Assembly: GCA_902785115.1 (NCBI GenBank)
Contig: CACZXQ010000008.1
Location: 1 to 33,283 of the forward strand
Length of the DNA stretch: 33,283 bases
DNA from: Oscillospiraceae bacterium
GTDB lineage: Bacteria; Bacillota; Clostridia; Oscillospirales; Oscillospiraceae
Direction of reading: 5' to 3'
Positions within the stretch are counted from its first letter, which is position 1, and each line of letters opens with the position of its first letter. Below the pieces are notes generated by a model that did no database searches, was not told the origin of the DNA, and was given only the letters and a program-made list of their open reading frames with translations. Positions 1 to 7,798 of the stretch are shown here, piece after piece. The translations under genes and the position numbers were made by a program.

Positions 1-147
1 CAAAAAGCTGTTAAGGAATGGAACAGGCAATTTCCTGCCCTGTCCCTTCATCCGCCCTATGTCTCCGCGGAGGAAAGGATAGAACTCGAAAAATATCTCC
101 GCAAGCAAAGAGCAAGGATAGAAGAGAGCTGTGAAAAAAGTCCCTGA
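1..147 (+). CDS. C-terminal end of an unidentified protein (partial)
   Basis: Frame 1 is open from the first base to a TGA at 145-147, giving 48 residues. The tail is charged and probably helical: it contains an aromatic/proline patch (PALSLHPPY) and then an E/K/R-rich stretch (ERIELEKYLRKQRARIEE) likely to form an amphipathic helix or short coiled coil. The start lies outside the window. I do not recognise the family, and nothing in these residues points to a function. It could be the end of a larger gene or a spurious open frame. The weak hairpin and T-runs just after the stop make a true gene end plausible. Confidence 0.45.
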   Translation, partial: QKAVKEWNRQFPALSLHPPYVSAEERIELEKYLRKQRARIEESCEKSP

Positions 148-177
148 GTCGCAGGGGGCGGCGGGTTTTTTGATTTT
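142..177 (+). terminator. Weak possible terminator after the partial gene
   Basis: CCCTG (142-146) and CAGGG (152-156) can pair around a five-base loop that includes the TGA. A G-rich spacer follows, then two T-runs (166-171 and 174-179). The stem is short and not directly followed by the T-run, so this is a tentative call. Confidence 0.3.
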
Positions 178-238
178 TTCACGTCCCCTCTGCCATTCAC
201 GGTTCATGAAAATTAACATTTTCCCCTGTCTGTCTGTG

Positions 239-266
239 TTGAAATTCCCCGCGTTTGTGTTATAAT
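239..266 (+). promoter_or_regulatory. Sigma-A type promoter for htpG
   Basis: TTGAAA (239-244) and a perfect TATAAT (261-266) are separated by 16 bp, with a TG at 258-259 giving an extended -10. This places transcription start near 273, about 40 bases before htpG. No CIRCE inverted repeat is present, so HrcA control of htpG is not supported here. Confidence 0.85.
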
Positions 267-313
267 GATAAATTACTGATAATAATAAGCAAATGGAGGC
301 ATAAACACATATC

Positions 314-2224
314 ATGGGCAAAAAGCAGTTTAAGGCCGAGTCGAAGCGTTTGCTCGACCTGATGATCAATTCCATCTACACCAACAAGGAAATCTTCCTG
401 CGCGAGATTCTCTCCAACGCGTCCGACGCCATCGACAAGCTCTGCTACCTTGGGCTGACCGACGATCAGGTGGGGCTCAACCGGGACGATTTCAAGATCG
501 AGATCCTGGTGGACAAAGAGGCGCGCACCATCACCGTGCGGGACAACGGCATCGGCATGAGCATGGAGGAAGCGGAGAACAACCTCGGCGTGATCGCCAA
601 GTCCGGCTCTTACCAGTTCAAGGGCGAGATGGAGAGCGACAAGGCCGAGGACATCTCCATCATCGGCCAGTTCGGCGTGGGCTTCTACTCCGCCTTCATG
701 GTGGCGGACGAGGTCACGGTTCTGACCCGCAAATACGGCGAAGAGCAGGGCGTACAGTGGCAGAGTAAAGGCGCCGACGGCTACACCGTGACTCCCATCG
801 AGAAGGACACGGTGGGCACCGACGTCATCATGCACCTCAAGGCCGACAGTGATGAGGAGATCTACGGCTCCTATCTCGAGGTCTGGAAGATCAAGGCGCT
901 CGTGAAGAAATATTCCGACTATGTCCGCTGGCCGATCAAGATGGACGTGGAGCATCAGGAGCGCTATGAGACCGGCGAGCAGAACGACGACGGCAGCCCC
1001 AAATACGACTACCGCATGGTCACCGAGAACGAGACGCTCACCTCCATGATCCCCATCTGGCAGCGCTCCAAGAACGATGTGACCGACGATGACTGCATCG
1101 CCTGGTACAAGGAGAAAAACCGCGACCGCAAGGACCCCTGCGCCCTGGTGCGCGTGAGCGCCGAGGGTCAAGTGAGCTACAAGGCCATGCTCTTTGTCCC
1201 CGGAGAGCAGAATGAAAATGTTTTTTCCGGCGACAATAAGGGTGGGATCACGCTCTACTCCAACGGCGTGATGATCATGGAGAAGTGCGACAAGCTGCTG
1301 CACGAATATTTCGACTTTGTCAAGGGCGTGGTGGACTCCCCCGACCTCTCGCTGAACATCTCCCGCGAGATTTTGCAGCATGACCGTCAGCTTCGCATCA
1401 TCGGCCAGAACCTCGAAAAGCGCATCAAGGGGGAGCTGGAAAAGCTCCTGCGGGATGACAAGCCCAAGTATGAAGAGTTCTTCCGCAACTTCGGCAACGA
1501 CCTGAAGGTCGGCGTCTGCGACGAGTACGGCCGCTACAAGGATTTCCTGCGCGACCTGCTGCTGTTCTACACCTCCGAGGATCACATGGTCACGCTCAAG
1601 GAGTATGTGGAGAACATGCCCGAGAGCCAGAAGAGCATTTACTTTGCCACCTCCGCCTCCGTCAAGCAGGCGATGAACCTGCCCCAGTGCCAGGAGGTGC
1701 GCGAGCGCGGCTATGAGCTCATCTACCTCACAAGCCCGCTCGATGAGATGGTGCTCGACGCCCTGCGTGAGCAGGACGGCAAGAGCTTCTGCAACGTGGT
1801 GACCGACGACCTCGGCTTTGAGACCGAAGAGGAGAAGAAGGCCGCCGAGGAGCGCGACATCGAGAACAAGGAGCTGCTCGACTTCGTGAAGGCGTCCGTC
1901 GGTGAGGGGCTTTCCAAGGTCAAGCTCAGCCGCAAGCTCTCCACCCAGCCCTGCTGCCTCACGACCGAGGGCGGGCTCACGCTGGAGATGGAGCGCTACT
2001 TCCGCCACGGTCCCAGCGAGGAAATGCGCAAGCTGCGCGCCACCCGCGTGCTGGAATTAAACCCCGCGCACCACAGCTTCGAAGTGCTCAAGGCCGCCTT
2101 TGACAGCGACAAGGACAAGGCCGCCAAGCTCTCCCGCGTGCTCTACGCCCTGGCCGAGCTTTCCGCCGGTGTGGACGTCGAAGAGCCGAACGCGTTTGTC
2201 GAAAGCGTCGCGGAACTGTTCTGA
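314..2224 (+). CDS. htpG: Hsp90-family molecular chaperone HtpG
   Basis: This 636-residue protein is an ATP-dependent cytoplasmic chaperone of normal HtpG length. The N-terminal GHKL ATPase domain shows the ATP-binding asparagine motif (SNASDA), the DNGIGM motif and the glycine-rich lid (GQFGVGFYSAF). The middle domain carries LSLNISREILQ with the conserved catalytic-loop arginine, and the C-terminal dimerisation region ends after a PNAFVESVAELF tail. The start is set by a GGAGG at 295-299. Its 14-base spacing is long, but there is no better start nearby. The gene has its own strong promoter and no CIRCE, in keeping with HrcA-independent control of htpG in Firmicutes. Identification is secure. 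Confidence 0.97.
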   Translation: MGKKQFKAESKRLLDLMINSIYTNKEIFLREILSNASDAIDKLCYLGLTDDQVGLNRDDFKIEILVDKEARTITVRDNGIGMSMEEAENNLGVIAKSGSYQFKGEMESDKAEDISIIGQFGVGFYSAFMVADEVTVLTRKYGEEQGVQWQSKGADGYTVTPIEKDTVGTDVIMHLKADSDEEIYGSYLEVWKIKALVKKYSDYVRWPIKMDVEHQERYETGEQNDDGSPKYDYRMVTENETLTSMIPIWQRSKNDVTDDDCIAWYKEKNRDRKDPCALVRVSAEGQVSYKAMLFVPGEQNENVFSGDNKGGITLYSNGVMIMEKCDKLLHEYFDFVKGVVDSPDLSLNISREILQHDRQLRIIGQNLEKRIKGELEKLLRDDKPKYEEFFRNFGNDLKVGVCDEYGRYKDFLRDLLLFYTSEDHMVTLKEYVENMPESQKSIYFATSASVKQAMNLPQCQEVRERGYELIYLTSPLDEMVLDALREQDGKSFCNVVTDDLGFETEEEKKAAEERDIENKELLDFVKASVGEGLSKVKLSRKLSTQPCCLTTEGGLTLEMERYFRHGPSEEMRKLRATRVLELNPAHHSFEVLKAAFDSDKDKAAKLSRVLYALAELSAGVDVEEPNAFVESVAELF

Positions 2225-2226
2225 TT

Positions 2227-2263
2227 CGTAAGCGTACAGCCCTTGACGGGCTGTGCGCTTACG
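2227..2263. other. Strong hairpin after htpG without a T-run
   Basis: Arms at 2227-2242 and 2248-2263 pair over 16 bp with one G-U wobble around a five-base loop. No T-run follows on the plus strand, so it is not a classic intrinsic terminator. It may stabilise the htpG mRNA end or be part of the composite repeat that starts at 2274. Confidence 0.75.
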
Positions 2264-2273
2264 AGAAAACTTG

Positions 2274-2385
2274 CGCTCATCGCACACGTCGTGCGGGAGA
2301 CACGCCGTGTTTGGTCGGCGCAAGGCCTCGCAAAGCTCGGCTTAGGGTGTCTTTTGATGAGGCAAAGCCCCATCAAAAACGGATT
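2274..2385 (+). repeat. Dispersed structured intergenic repeat, copy A
   Basis: This ~112-bp element fills the htpG-hemW gap. A second copy lies at 19507-19619; by eye about four in five bases agree. Both copies form two hairpins. In copy A the first has arms 2284-2291/2303-2310, and the second has arms 2352-2359/2371-2378 with an inner GGC/GCC stem. Differences between the copies are often paired on both sides of a stem. No open reading frame or mobility gene is associated. The function is unknown. Confidence 0.8.
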
Positions 2386-2408
2386 AAAATCTTCTTTCAG
2401 GAGTTTTT

Positions 2409-3680
2409 ATGAGACCAAGACTCGGAATCTACATCCACATTCCCTTCTGCGCCAGCAAGTGCAGCTACTGCGACTTCTACTCTCTCGCGGGCTGTGACGA
2501 TCTGATGCCGGCGTACCACAAGGCGCTGCTGGAGCATATTGCCGAATCCGCCCCGGGGATCAAAAACTACGAGGTGGACAGCATCTATTTCGGCGGCGGC
2601 ACCCCCAGCTACTACGGGGCGGAGCGCATCGGGGAGGTCTTCGATCTCTTGAAGCGCAACGGCAACGTGCGCCTCGACGCGGAGGTCACCGTGGAGTGTA
2701 ATCCCGACAGCATGAACCCCGCCATGCTCAAGGAGCTGCGGCAGGAGGGCGTAACGCGCCTTTCCATCGGCGTGCAGGCGACGAACAACGACCTCTTAAA
2801 GCTCATCGGCCGCCGCCACAACTTCCTGCAGGCACAGCAGGCCTTTGCCGACGCGCGCAGGGCGGGCTTTGACAATCTGAGCATCGACCTGATGTACGGC
2901 CTGCCCAGCCAGACCAAGAGCGACTGGGCCGAGACCCTCTCGCAGATCGTGGAGATGCACCCGGAGCATATCAGCTGCTACGGGCTCAAGCTGGAGGAAG
3001 GCACGAAGATGTTTGCCGACTACTACGGCTCCCCCATCCTACCGGATGAGGATGAGCAGGCGGACATGTATTCCTACGCCGCCGAGATGCTCTCCCGCTA
3101 CGGCTACCGCCAGTACGAGATCTCCAATTTCTGCGCCCCGGGCTTTGAGTCAAAGCACAATCTCAAATACTGGAACCTGGACGACTACATGGGCTTCGGC
3201 CCCGGTGCACACTCCTGCGTGGGGAATCTGCGCTACAGCTTCGTCAAGGACTTAAAGCAGTATATCTCCCGGGTGTCCCACAAGGTCAGCATCGTGGACG
3301 AGTACGAAAAGGTGGACACGCTCGAGCGGGCGGTGGAGTATCTGATGCTCGCCATGCGCACGAGCCGCGGCGTCTCCGAGGAGGATTACCGCCGCCGCTG
3401 CCAGGCGGACTGGCAGCCCATCCTGCGCACCCTGCGCGCCTTTGCCGAGAAGGGCTGGGCGGTGGAGGAGGAAGGACGCTGGCACTTCACGGTGCCGGGC
3501 TATCTGATTTCCAACACGCTCATCGGCATCCTGCTGGAAGCCCAGGCCAACGGCCGCGCCGCCTACACCCCCTGGGTGGATCGGGCGAAGCAGGCCGAAC
3601 GCAAAATCAGCCTTCCCAAGAGCGAGGACGAGCTTTTTACCGAGCTATATGAGCAGAAAGCCGGCGCACACGAGGCGTAA
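2409..3680 (+). CDS. hemW: Radical SAM heme chaperone HemW (HemN-like)
   Basis: This 423-residue radical SAM protein starts close to the N terminus with the iron-sulfur motif Cys14-x3-Cys18-x2-Cys21, followed by the S-adenosylmethionine-binding YFGGGTPS segment and the C-terminal HemN-like domain (SKHNLKYWNLDDYMGFGPGAHS). Placement of the cysteines only about 14 residues from the start fits HemW, the heme chaperone, and not the longer true coproporphyrinogen dehydrogenase HemN. The tail after residue ~380 is somewhat longer than usual. An AGGAG at 2399-2403 with five-base spacing sets the start. In many Firmicutes hemW sits beside hrcA; here the two lie about 27 kb apart. Confidence 0.9.
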   Translation: MRPRLGIYIHIPFCASKCSYCDFYSLAGCDDLMPAYHKALLEHIAESAPGIKNYEVDSIYFGGGTPSYYGAERIGEVFDLLKRNGNVRLDAEVTVECNPDSMNPAMLKELRQEGVTRLSIGVQATNNDLLKLIGRRHNFLQAQQAFADARRAGFDNLSIDLMYGLPSQTKSDWAETLSQIVEMHPEHISCYGLKLEEGTKMFADYYGSPILPDEDEQADMYSYAAEMLSRYGYRQYEISNFCAPGFESKHNLKYWNLDDYMGFGPGAHSCVGNLRYSFVKDLKQYISRVSHKVSIVDEYEKVDTLERAVEYLMLAMRTSRGVSEEDYRRRCQADWQPILRTLRAFAEKGWAVEEEGRWHFTVPGYLISNTLIGILLEAQANGRAAYTPWVDRAKQAERKISLPKSEDELFTELYEQKAGAHEA

Positions 3681-3752
3681 GCTTCAAGTTTTGAGCTTTG
3701 AGCTTCAACTCCCGCTGGGCGTAGGGGAAGCCCCGGAACACAAGGAGAAAAC

Positions 3753-5567
3753 GTGGCTACTAACAAAGAAAAACGCAGTGGGGCGCATGTGGATCGCAGC
3801 GCGGAGCAGGCGCGGGAAGAGCGCCGCACACGGCTCGCCGCCGAGAAACGGCGGCAGGAGGCGCAGCGCACGCAACAGCGAGAGGCTGAGGAGGCCATGC
3901 GCGCCCGCAAGGCTCGCATCGCCCGCAAAAAGAGAGGCCGCCTGCTCAGACAGCTCAAGATCGCCGCGATCGTGCTGGCGATCCTGGCAGCCGTGGTGAT
4001 CGGGGTCATGGTCTACACGGCCATCCGCGTCAGCGAGAGCGACACAAACTTCCCGAACGTGACCCTCAAGGGCATCGAGGTGGGCGGTCTCACCCGGGCG
4101 GAGACGCTTGAGAAGCTCAACGCTGCCGGCTGGGACGCGGATGCCGCCGAGCCCATGCGGGTGACGCTGCCGATGGGCGTGGGACTGGAGCTTGACCGGC
4201 GCAGAGCGGGCGTCGCCCTGACGGCGGAGAAGGCCGCCGACGTGGCTTACCGCTTCGGTCACACCCAGGACGCCTACCAGAATCTGCTTTGCTATCTGGG
4301 CAGCTTCTTTCACCCGACAGACGCGGCGCTGGAGACGCCTCTGCTCGATGAGGGCTATGTCCGCGCCGCGGTCGAAAAGGCCGCCGCGGCATTCGACGGG
4401 CAGGTCGCCGGCTCTTCGGAGGCCGTGGTGGATCTCGATAACGCCGAGATCCGTTCCGTCAAGGGCGCGGGCGAACTGTCGCTCAATATCAACGCCATCG
4501 TGGACGGGTTGAGCCGCGCGCTGCTCAATGGCGAGCGCAGCTTTGACTATCAGCAGATCGACGGCACGCCCACCATGCCGGACTATGACGCGCTCTTTGC
4601 CGAGCTCAACACAGAGCCGCAGGACGCCGTCTTCAAGGACGACGGGAGCTTTGAGGTCATCGATGAGGTCGTGGGCTGCAGCTTCGACGTCGCCGCCGCG
4701 AAGGCCGCCTGGGAGGCAGCGGGACTGATGCAGGAGGTCAAGATCCCTCTCGTCATTACCGAGCCCGAGATCACCGGCGACGAGCTGAGAGCTCTGCTGT
4801 TCCGGGATGTGCTGGGCTACCAGACGACGGTCTACGCCTCCAGCGGGCAAAACCGCTGCAACAACATTGAGCTTGCCGCCTCCAAGATCGACGGCTATGT
4901 GCTGATGCCGGGCGAGGTTTTCTCCTACAACGAGGCCGTGGGGCAGCGTACCCGCGAGGCGGGCTTCCTGGAGGCCGGCGCTTACGCCAGCGGTCAGGTG
5001 GTGCAGGAGGTCGGCGGCGGCATCTGCCAGTTGTCCTCCACGCTCTACTGCGCGATGATGTTTGCCAATCTTGAGACCGTGAGCCGCCAGAGCCATCAGT
5101 TCCGCGTGGACTATCTGCCCATTGCCTATGACGCGACGGTGAGCTGGCCGAACCCGGATTTCAAGTTCCGCAACAACCGCGAATATCCCATCCGCATCTG
5201 CGCCTACACCAACGAGAACAAGCAGCTCACCGTCGAGATCCAGGGCACCGACGTGGACGGCAGCTATGTGGAGCTGACGAACGAGAGCTGGATCGTCTAC
5301 GATACGACCTATACCGACGTGCAGGTCGGCTGGGGCGCACGGGCGACACGCCATGTCTACGACGCAAACGGCAATGAGATCGCCACGATCAAGGAACCGT
5401 ACAGCAGCTACAACAAGCACCCGGAGGATATCGCCTGGCCGCCCGAGTATTACAGCGCGCAGCAGGCCGGCGCCACCGATCAGTCCGCCGACGTCACCGA
5501 CACAAGCGGCGCGATCTTCCCCGGCGTGGAAGCCTCCGGCAGCAACGCCGAAATCATCTTCGGATAA
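3753..5567 (+). CDS. Membrane-anchored VanW-domain protein
   Basis: This 604-residue protein begins at GTG (AAGGAG at 3742-3747, five-base spacing). Residues 1-65 are highly charged (Arg/Lys/Glu) and cytoplasmic. A single membrane helix follows at about 70-92, and the rest should be outside the cell. The region around residues 95-340 resembles the peptidoglycan-binding repeats that accompany VanW domains. The VanW domain proper, at about 350-500, shows NRCNNIELAASKIDG, the PGEVFSYNEAVG motif and QEVGGGICQLSSTLY. VanW proteins are linked to cell-wall and vancomycin-resistance contexts, but their biochemical role is unsettled. There is no van operon here, so a general wall function is more likely. 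The last residues are NAEIIFG, a tail also found in the PBP at 15977-18283. Confidence 0.88.
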   Translation: MATNKEKRSGAHVDRSAEQAREERRTRLAAEKRRQEAQRTQQREAEEAMRARKARIARKKRGRLLRQLKIAAIVLAILAAVVIGVMVYTAIRVSESDTNFPNVTLKGIEVGGLTRAETLEKLNAAGWDADAAEPMRVTLPMGVGLELDRRRAGVALTAEKAADVAYRFGHTQDAYQNLLCYLGSFFHPTDAALETPLLDEGYVRAAVEKAAAAFDGQVAGSSEAVVDLDNAEIRSVKGAGELSLNINAIVDGLSRALLNGERSFDYQQIDGTPTMPDYDALFAELNTEPQDAVFKDDGSFEVIDEVVGCSFDVAAAKAAWEAAGLMQEVKIPLVITEPEITGDELRALLFRDVLGYQTTVYASSGQNRCNNIELAASKIDGYVLMPGEVFSYNEAVGQRTREAGFLEAGAYASGQVVQEVGGGICQLSSTLYCAMMFANLETVSRQSHQFRVDYLPIAYDATVSWPNPDFKFRNNREYPIRICAYTNENKQLTVEIQGTDVDGSYVELTNESWIVYDTTYTDVQVGWGARATRHVYDANGNEIATIKEPYSSYNKHPEDIAWPPEYYSAQQAGATDQSADVTDTSGAIFPGVEASGSNAEIIFG

Positions 5568-5597
5568 CCCAATTTGAGATACAGGAGAGAAGACAGC

Positions 5598-7538
5598 ATG
5601 GAAAAGAAAACCTTCTATATTACCACCCCGATCTATTATCCCTCGGATAAGCTGCACATCGGGCACACCTACTGCACCGTGGCGACCGACGCCATCGCCC
5701 GCTACAAGCGCCTTTGCGGCTATGACGTGATGTTTCTGACCGGCACCGACGAGCACGGTCAGAAGATCGAGGAAAAGGCCAAGGCCGCCGGGGTCACGCC
5801 CCAGCAGTTTGTGGACAAGATCGTCACCGGCGAGGGCGGCATCCTTGATCTGTGGAAGCTGATGAACATCTCCAACGACCGCTTCATCCGCACGACCGAC
5901 GACTACCATGTGGAGGCCATCCAGCGCGTCTTCAAGAAGATGTACGAGAAGGGCGACATCTACAAGGGCGCCTACAAGGGCAAATACTGCACCCCCTGCG
6001 AGAGCTTCTGGACCGAGAGCCAGCTTGTGGACGGCAAATGCCCCGACTGCGGCCGCGAGGTGCACGACGCGGAGGAGGAGGCCTACTTCTTCCGTCTCTC
6101 GAAGTACGCAAAGCCCGTGCAGGAGCTGCTGGAGACCGGCACCTTTCTCGAGCCCGCCTCCCGCGTCAACGAGATGATCAACAACTTCATCAAGCCCGGT
6201 CTGGAAGACCTCTGTGTCTCCCGCACGAGCTTCACCTGGGGCATCCCGGTGGACTTTGATCCGGGTCATGTGGTCTACGTCTGGGTGGACGCGCTGTTTA
6301 ACTACTGCACCGCCCTCGGCCTTCTCAACGATCGCTACCACGATTTCGACCGGTACTGGCCCGCGGACGTGCACATTGTCGGCAAGGAGATCGTCCGCTT
6401 CCACTCCATCATCTGGCCCGCCATGCTCATGAGCATGGAGCTTCCCCTGCCGAAGAAGGTCTACGGGCACGGCTGGCTCGTCATCGACGGCGGCAAGATG
6501 TCCAAGTCCAAGGGCAACGTGGTCGATCCCTATGTGCTGGCGGACAAGTTCGGCGTGGACGCGCTGCGCTTCTTCCTGCTGCGCACCTTCCCCTTCGGCT
6601 CCGACGGCAACTTCTCCAACGAGCTGCTGATCTCCACGATCAACACCGATCTTGCCAACGACCTCGGCAACCTCGTCTCCCGCACCACCGCGATGGTGGA
6701 GAAATACTTCGGTGGAAAGCTCCCTGTCGAGCGCGAGGCGGAACGTGTGGACGAAGAGCTTGTCGCCCTCATTCAGAACACCAAGGCCGCCTACGCCAGG
6801 CAGATGGACGCCTTCCAGCTCCATCTCGCGCTTGAGGAGGTCTTCAAGCTCATCCAGCGCGCCAACAAATACATCGACGAGACCGCACCCTGGGTGCTGG
6901 CTCGCAATCCGGTGCTCAAGCCCCGTCTCGCCACGGTCATGTACAACCTGCTCGAGGCCCTGCGCGTGGCGCTCGTGTGCCTCACGCCCTTTATGCCCGC
7001 AAGCTGTGAAAAGGCTTTCGAGCAGATCGACGCGGACGAAGCGGCAAGAAGCTGGGACAGGACCGGGGATTACGGTGTGCTGCCTGCGGACGTGCAGGTG
7101 CACAAGGGCGAGACCCTCTTCCCCCGCATCGACATGAATAAGATGCTCGCGGAGCTGGAAGAGGCCGAAAAGCCCGCGCCCAAGACCCCGCCCGTGCTGC
7201 CGGACGTCACGATCGACGAGTTCAGTAAGTGCGATATGCGCGTGTGCAAGGTGCTCGCCTGCGAAGCGGTAAAGAAGAGCGAAAAGCTCCTCAAGTTCCA
7301 GCTTGATGACGGCTCCGGCACACCGCGGCAGATCCTCTCCGGCATCCACAAGTTCTATGAGCCGGAGGATCTCGTGGGCAAGACCGTGGTCGCCATTCTA
7401 AACCTGCCGCCGCGCAAGATGATGGGGCAGGAGTCCAACGGCATGCTGCTCTCCGCCGTGCGTGAAATCGACGGCAAGGAGGAGCTGCACCTGCTGATGC
7501 TCGACGATTCGGTTCCCGCCGGCTCTCAGCTCTGCTGA
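5598..7538 (+). CDS. metG: Methionyl-tRNA synthetase with C-terminal tRNA-binding domain
   Basis: This 646-residue enzyme charges tRNA-Met. The HIGH motif (His20-Ile-Gly-His23) and the KMSKSKGN loop (about residue 300) mark the class I catalytic core. A zinc-knuckle insertion carries CTPC and CPDC cysteines at about 130-155. The anticodon-binding helical domain follows. The last ~100 residues (from about TIDEFSKCDMRVCKV) are a Trbp111-type OB-fold that adds general tRNA affinity and dimerisation. The start ATG at 5598 has AGGAGAG at 5583-5589 with eight-base spacing, and an upstream in-frame ATG at 5574 lacks such a site. It lies 30 bases after the VanW gene and is probably co-transcribed with it. 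Confidence 0.95.
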   Translation: MEKKTFYITTPIYYPSDKLHIGHTYCTVATDAIARYKRLCGYDVMFLTGTDEHGQKIEEKAKAAGVTPQQFVDKIVTGEGGILDLWKLMNISNDRFIRTTDDYHVEAIQRVFKKMYEKGDIYKGAYKGKYCTPCESFWTESQLVDGKCPDCGREVHDAEEEAYFFRLSKYAKPVQELLETGTFLEPASRVNEMINNFIKPGLEDLCVSRTSFTWGIPVDFDPGHVVYVWVDALFNYCTALGLLNDRYHDFDRYWPADVHIVGKEIVRFHSIIWPAMLMSMELPLPKKVYGHGWLVIDGGKMSKSKGNVVDPYVLADKFGVDALRFFLLRTFPFGSDGNFSNELLISTINTDLANDLGNLVSRTTAMVEKYFGGKLPVEREAERVDEELVALIQNTKAAYARQMDAFQLHLALEEVFKLIQRANKYIDETAPWVLARNPVLKPRLATVMYNLLEALRVALVCLTPFMPASCEKAFEQIDADEAARSWDRTGDYGVLPADVQVHKGETLFPRIDMNKMLAELEEAEKPAPKTPPVLPDVTIDEFSKCDMRVCKVLACEAVKKSEKLLKFQLDDGSGTPRQILSGIHKFYEPEDLVGKTVVAILNLPPRKMMGQESNGMLLSAVREIDGKEELHLLMLDDSVPAGSQLC

Positions 7539-7550
7539 TTCAGTGGCCTG

Positions 7551-7630
7551 TAGGGGCGATTTACCCATAAAGGGCACAATGCACGAATCGCCCGCATCCA
7601 ATCGTAGGGGCGCTTATTAAGCGCCCGCGC
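7551..7630. repeat. Two related GTAGGGGCG hairpin repeats
   Basis: Two units each begin GTAGGGGCG and end in CGCCCGC. Unit 1 pairs GGGCGATT (7554-7561) with AATCGCCC (7586-7593). Unit 2 pairs GGGCGCTT (7608-7615) with AAGCGCCC (7619-7626). The one base pair that differs inside the stems (A-T against C-G) changes on both sides, so pairing is kept. The loops differ in length (24 and 3 bases). They lie between metG and the convergent AEC gene. Confidence 0.7.
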
Positions 7631-7659
7631 GGTACAATCAAATCATCCGGATATGCGTT

Positions 7660-7698
7660 CGGGCGAAGCCGTACAACCTGCGGCTCCGCCCGTTTTTT
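7660..7698 (+). terminator. Intrinsic terminator of metG
   Basis: CGGGCGAAGCCG (7660-7671) pairs with CGGCTCCGCCCG (7681-7692) with one mismatch around a nine-base loop, and six T follow directly (7693-7698). This is a canonical Rho-independent terminator reading rightward. Confidence 0.88.
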
Positions 7699-7733
7699 GC
7701 AATATGTAAGATTGTACTCCTCGTTCGCCGTAA

Positions 7734-7791
7734 CGCCGATCATCAATCGGCACCTTTCGCTGCGGCCACCCGCCGATCATCGATCGGCGCT
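7734..7791. repeat. Paired GCCGATC hairpins between convergent genes
   Basis: Two similar palindromes follow one another: GCCGAT-ATCGGC near 7735-7751 and CGCCGATC-ATC-GATCGGCG near 7771-7789. Together with the repeats upstream they fill the 260-bp space between metG and the AEC gene, which holds no credible coding region. Confidence 0.5.
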
Positions 7792-7798
7792 ACGGCCA

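Noticed and set aside
260..2008. A 582-codon minus-strand open frame over htpG
   Set aside because: It is antisense to a well-conserved htpG, has no family resemblance, and is a composition shadow.
3705..7349. A 1214-codon open frame on the minus strand
   Set aside because: It lies antisense to the VanW and metG genes, which have clear motifs and ribosome binding sites. Its composition (Val/Leu/Gly/His-rich) is the usual shadow of GC-rich coding DNA.
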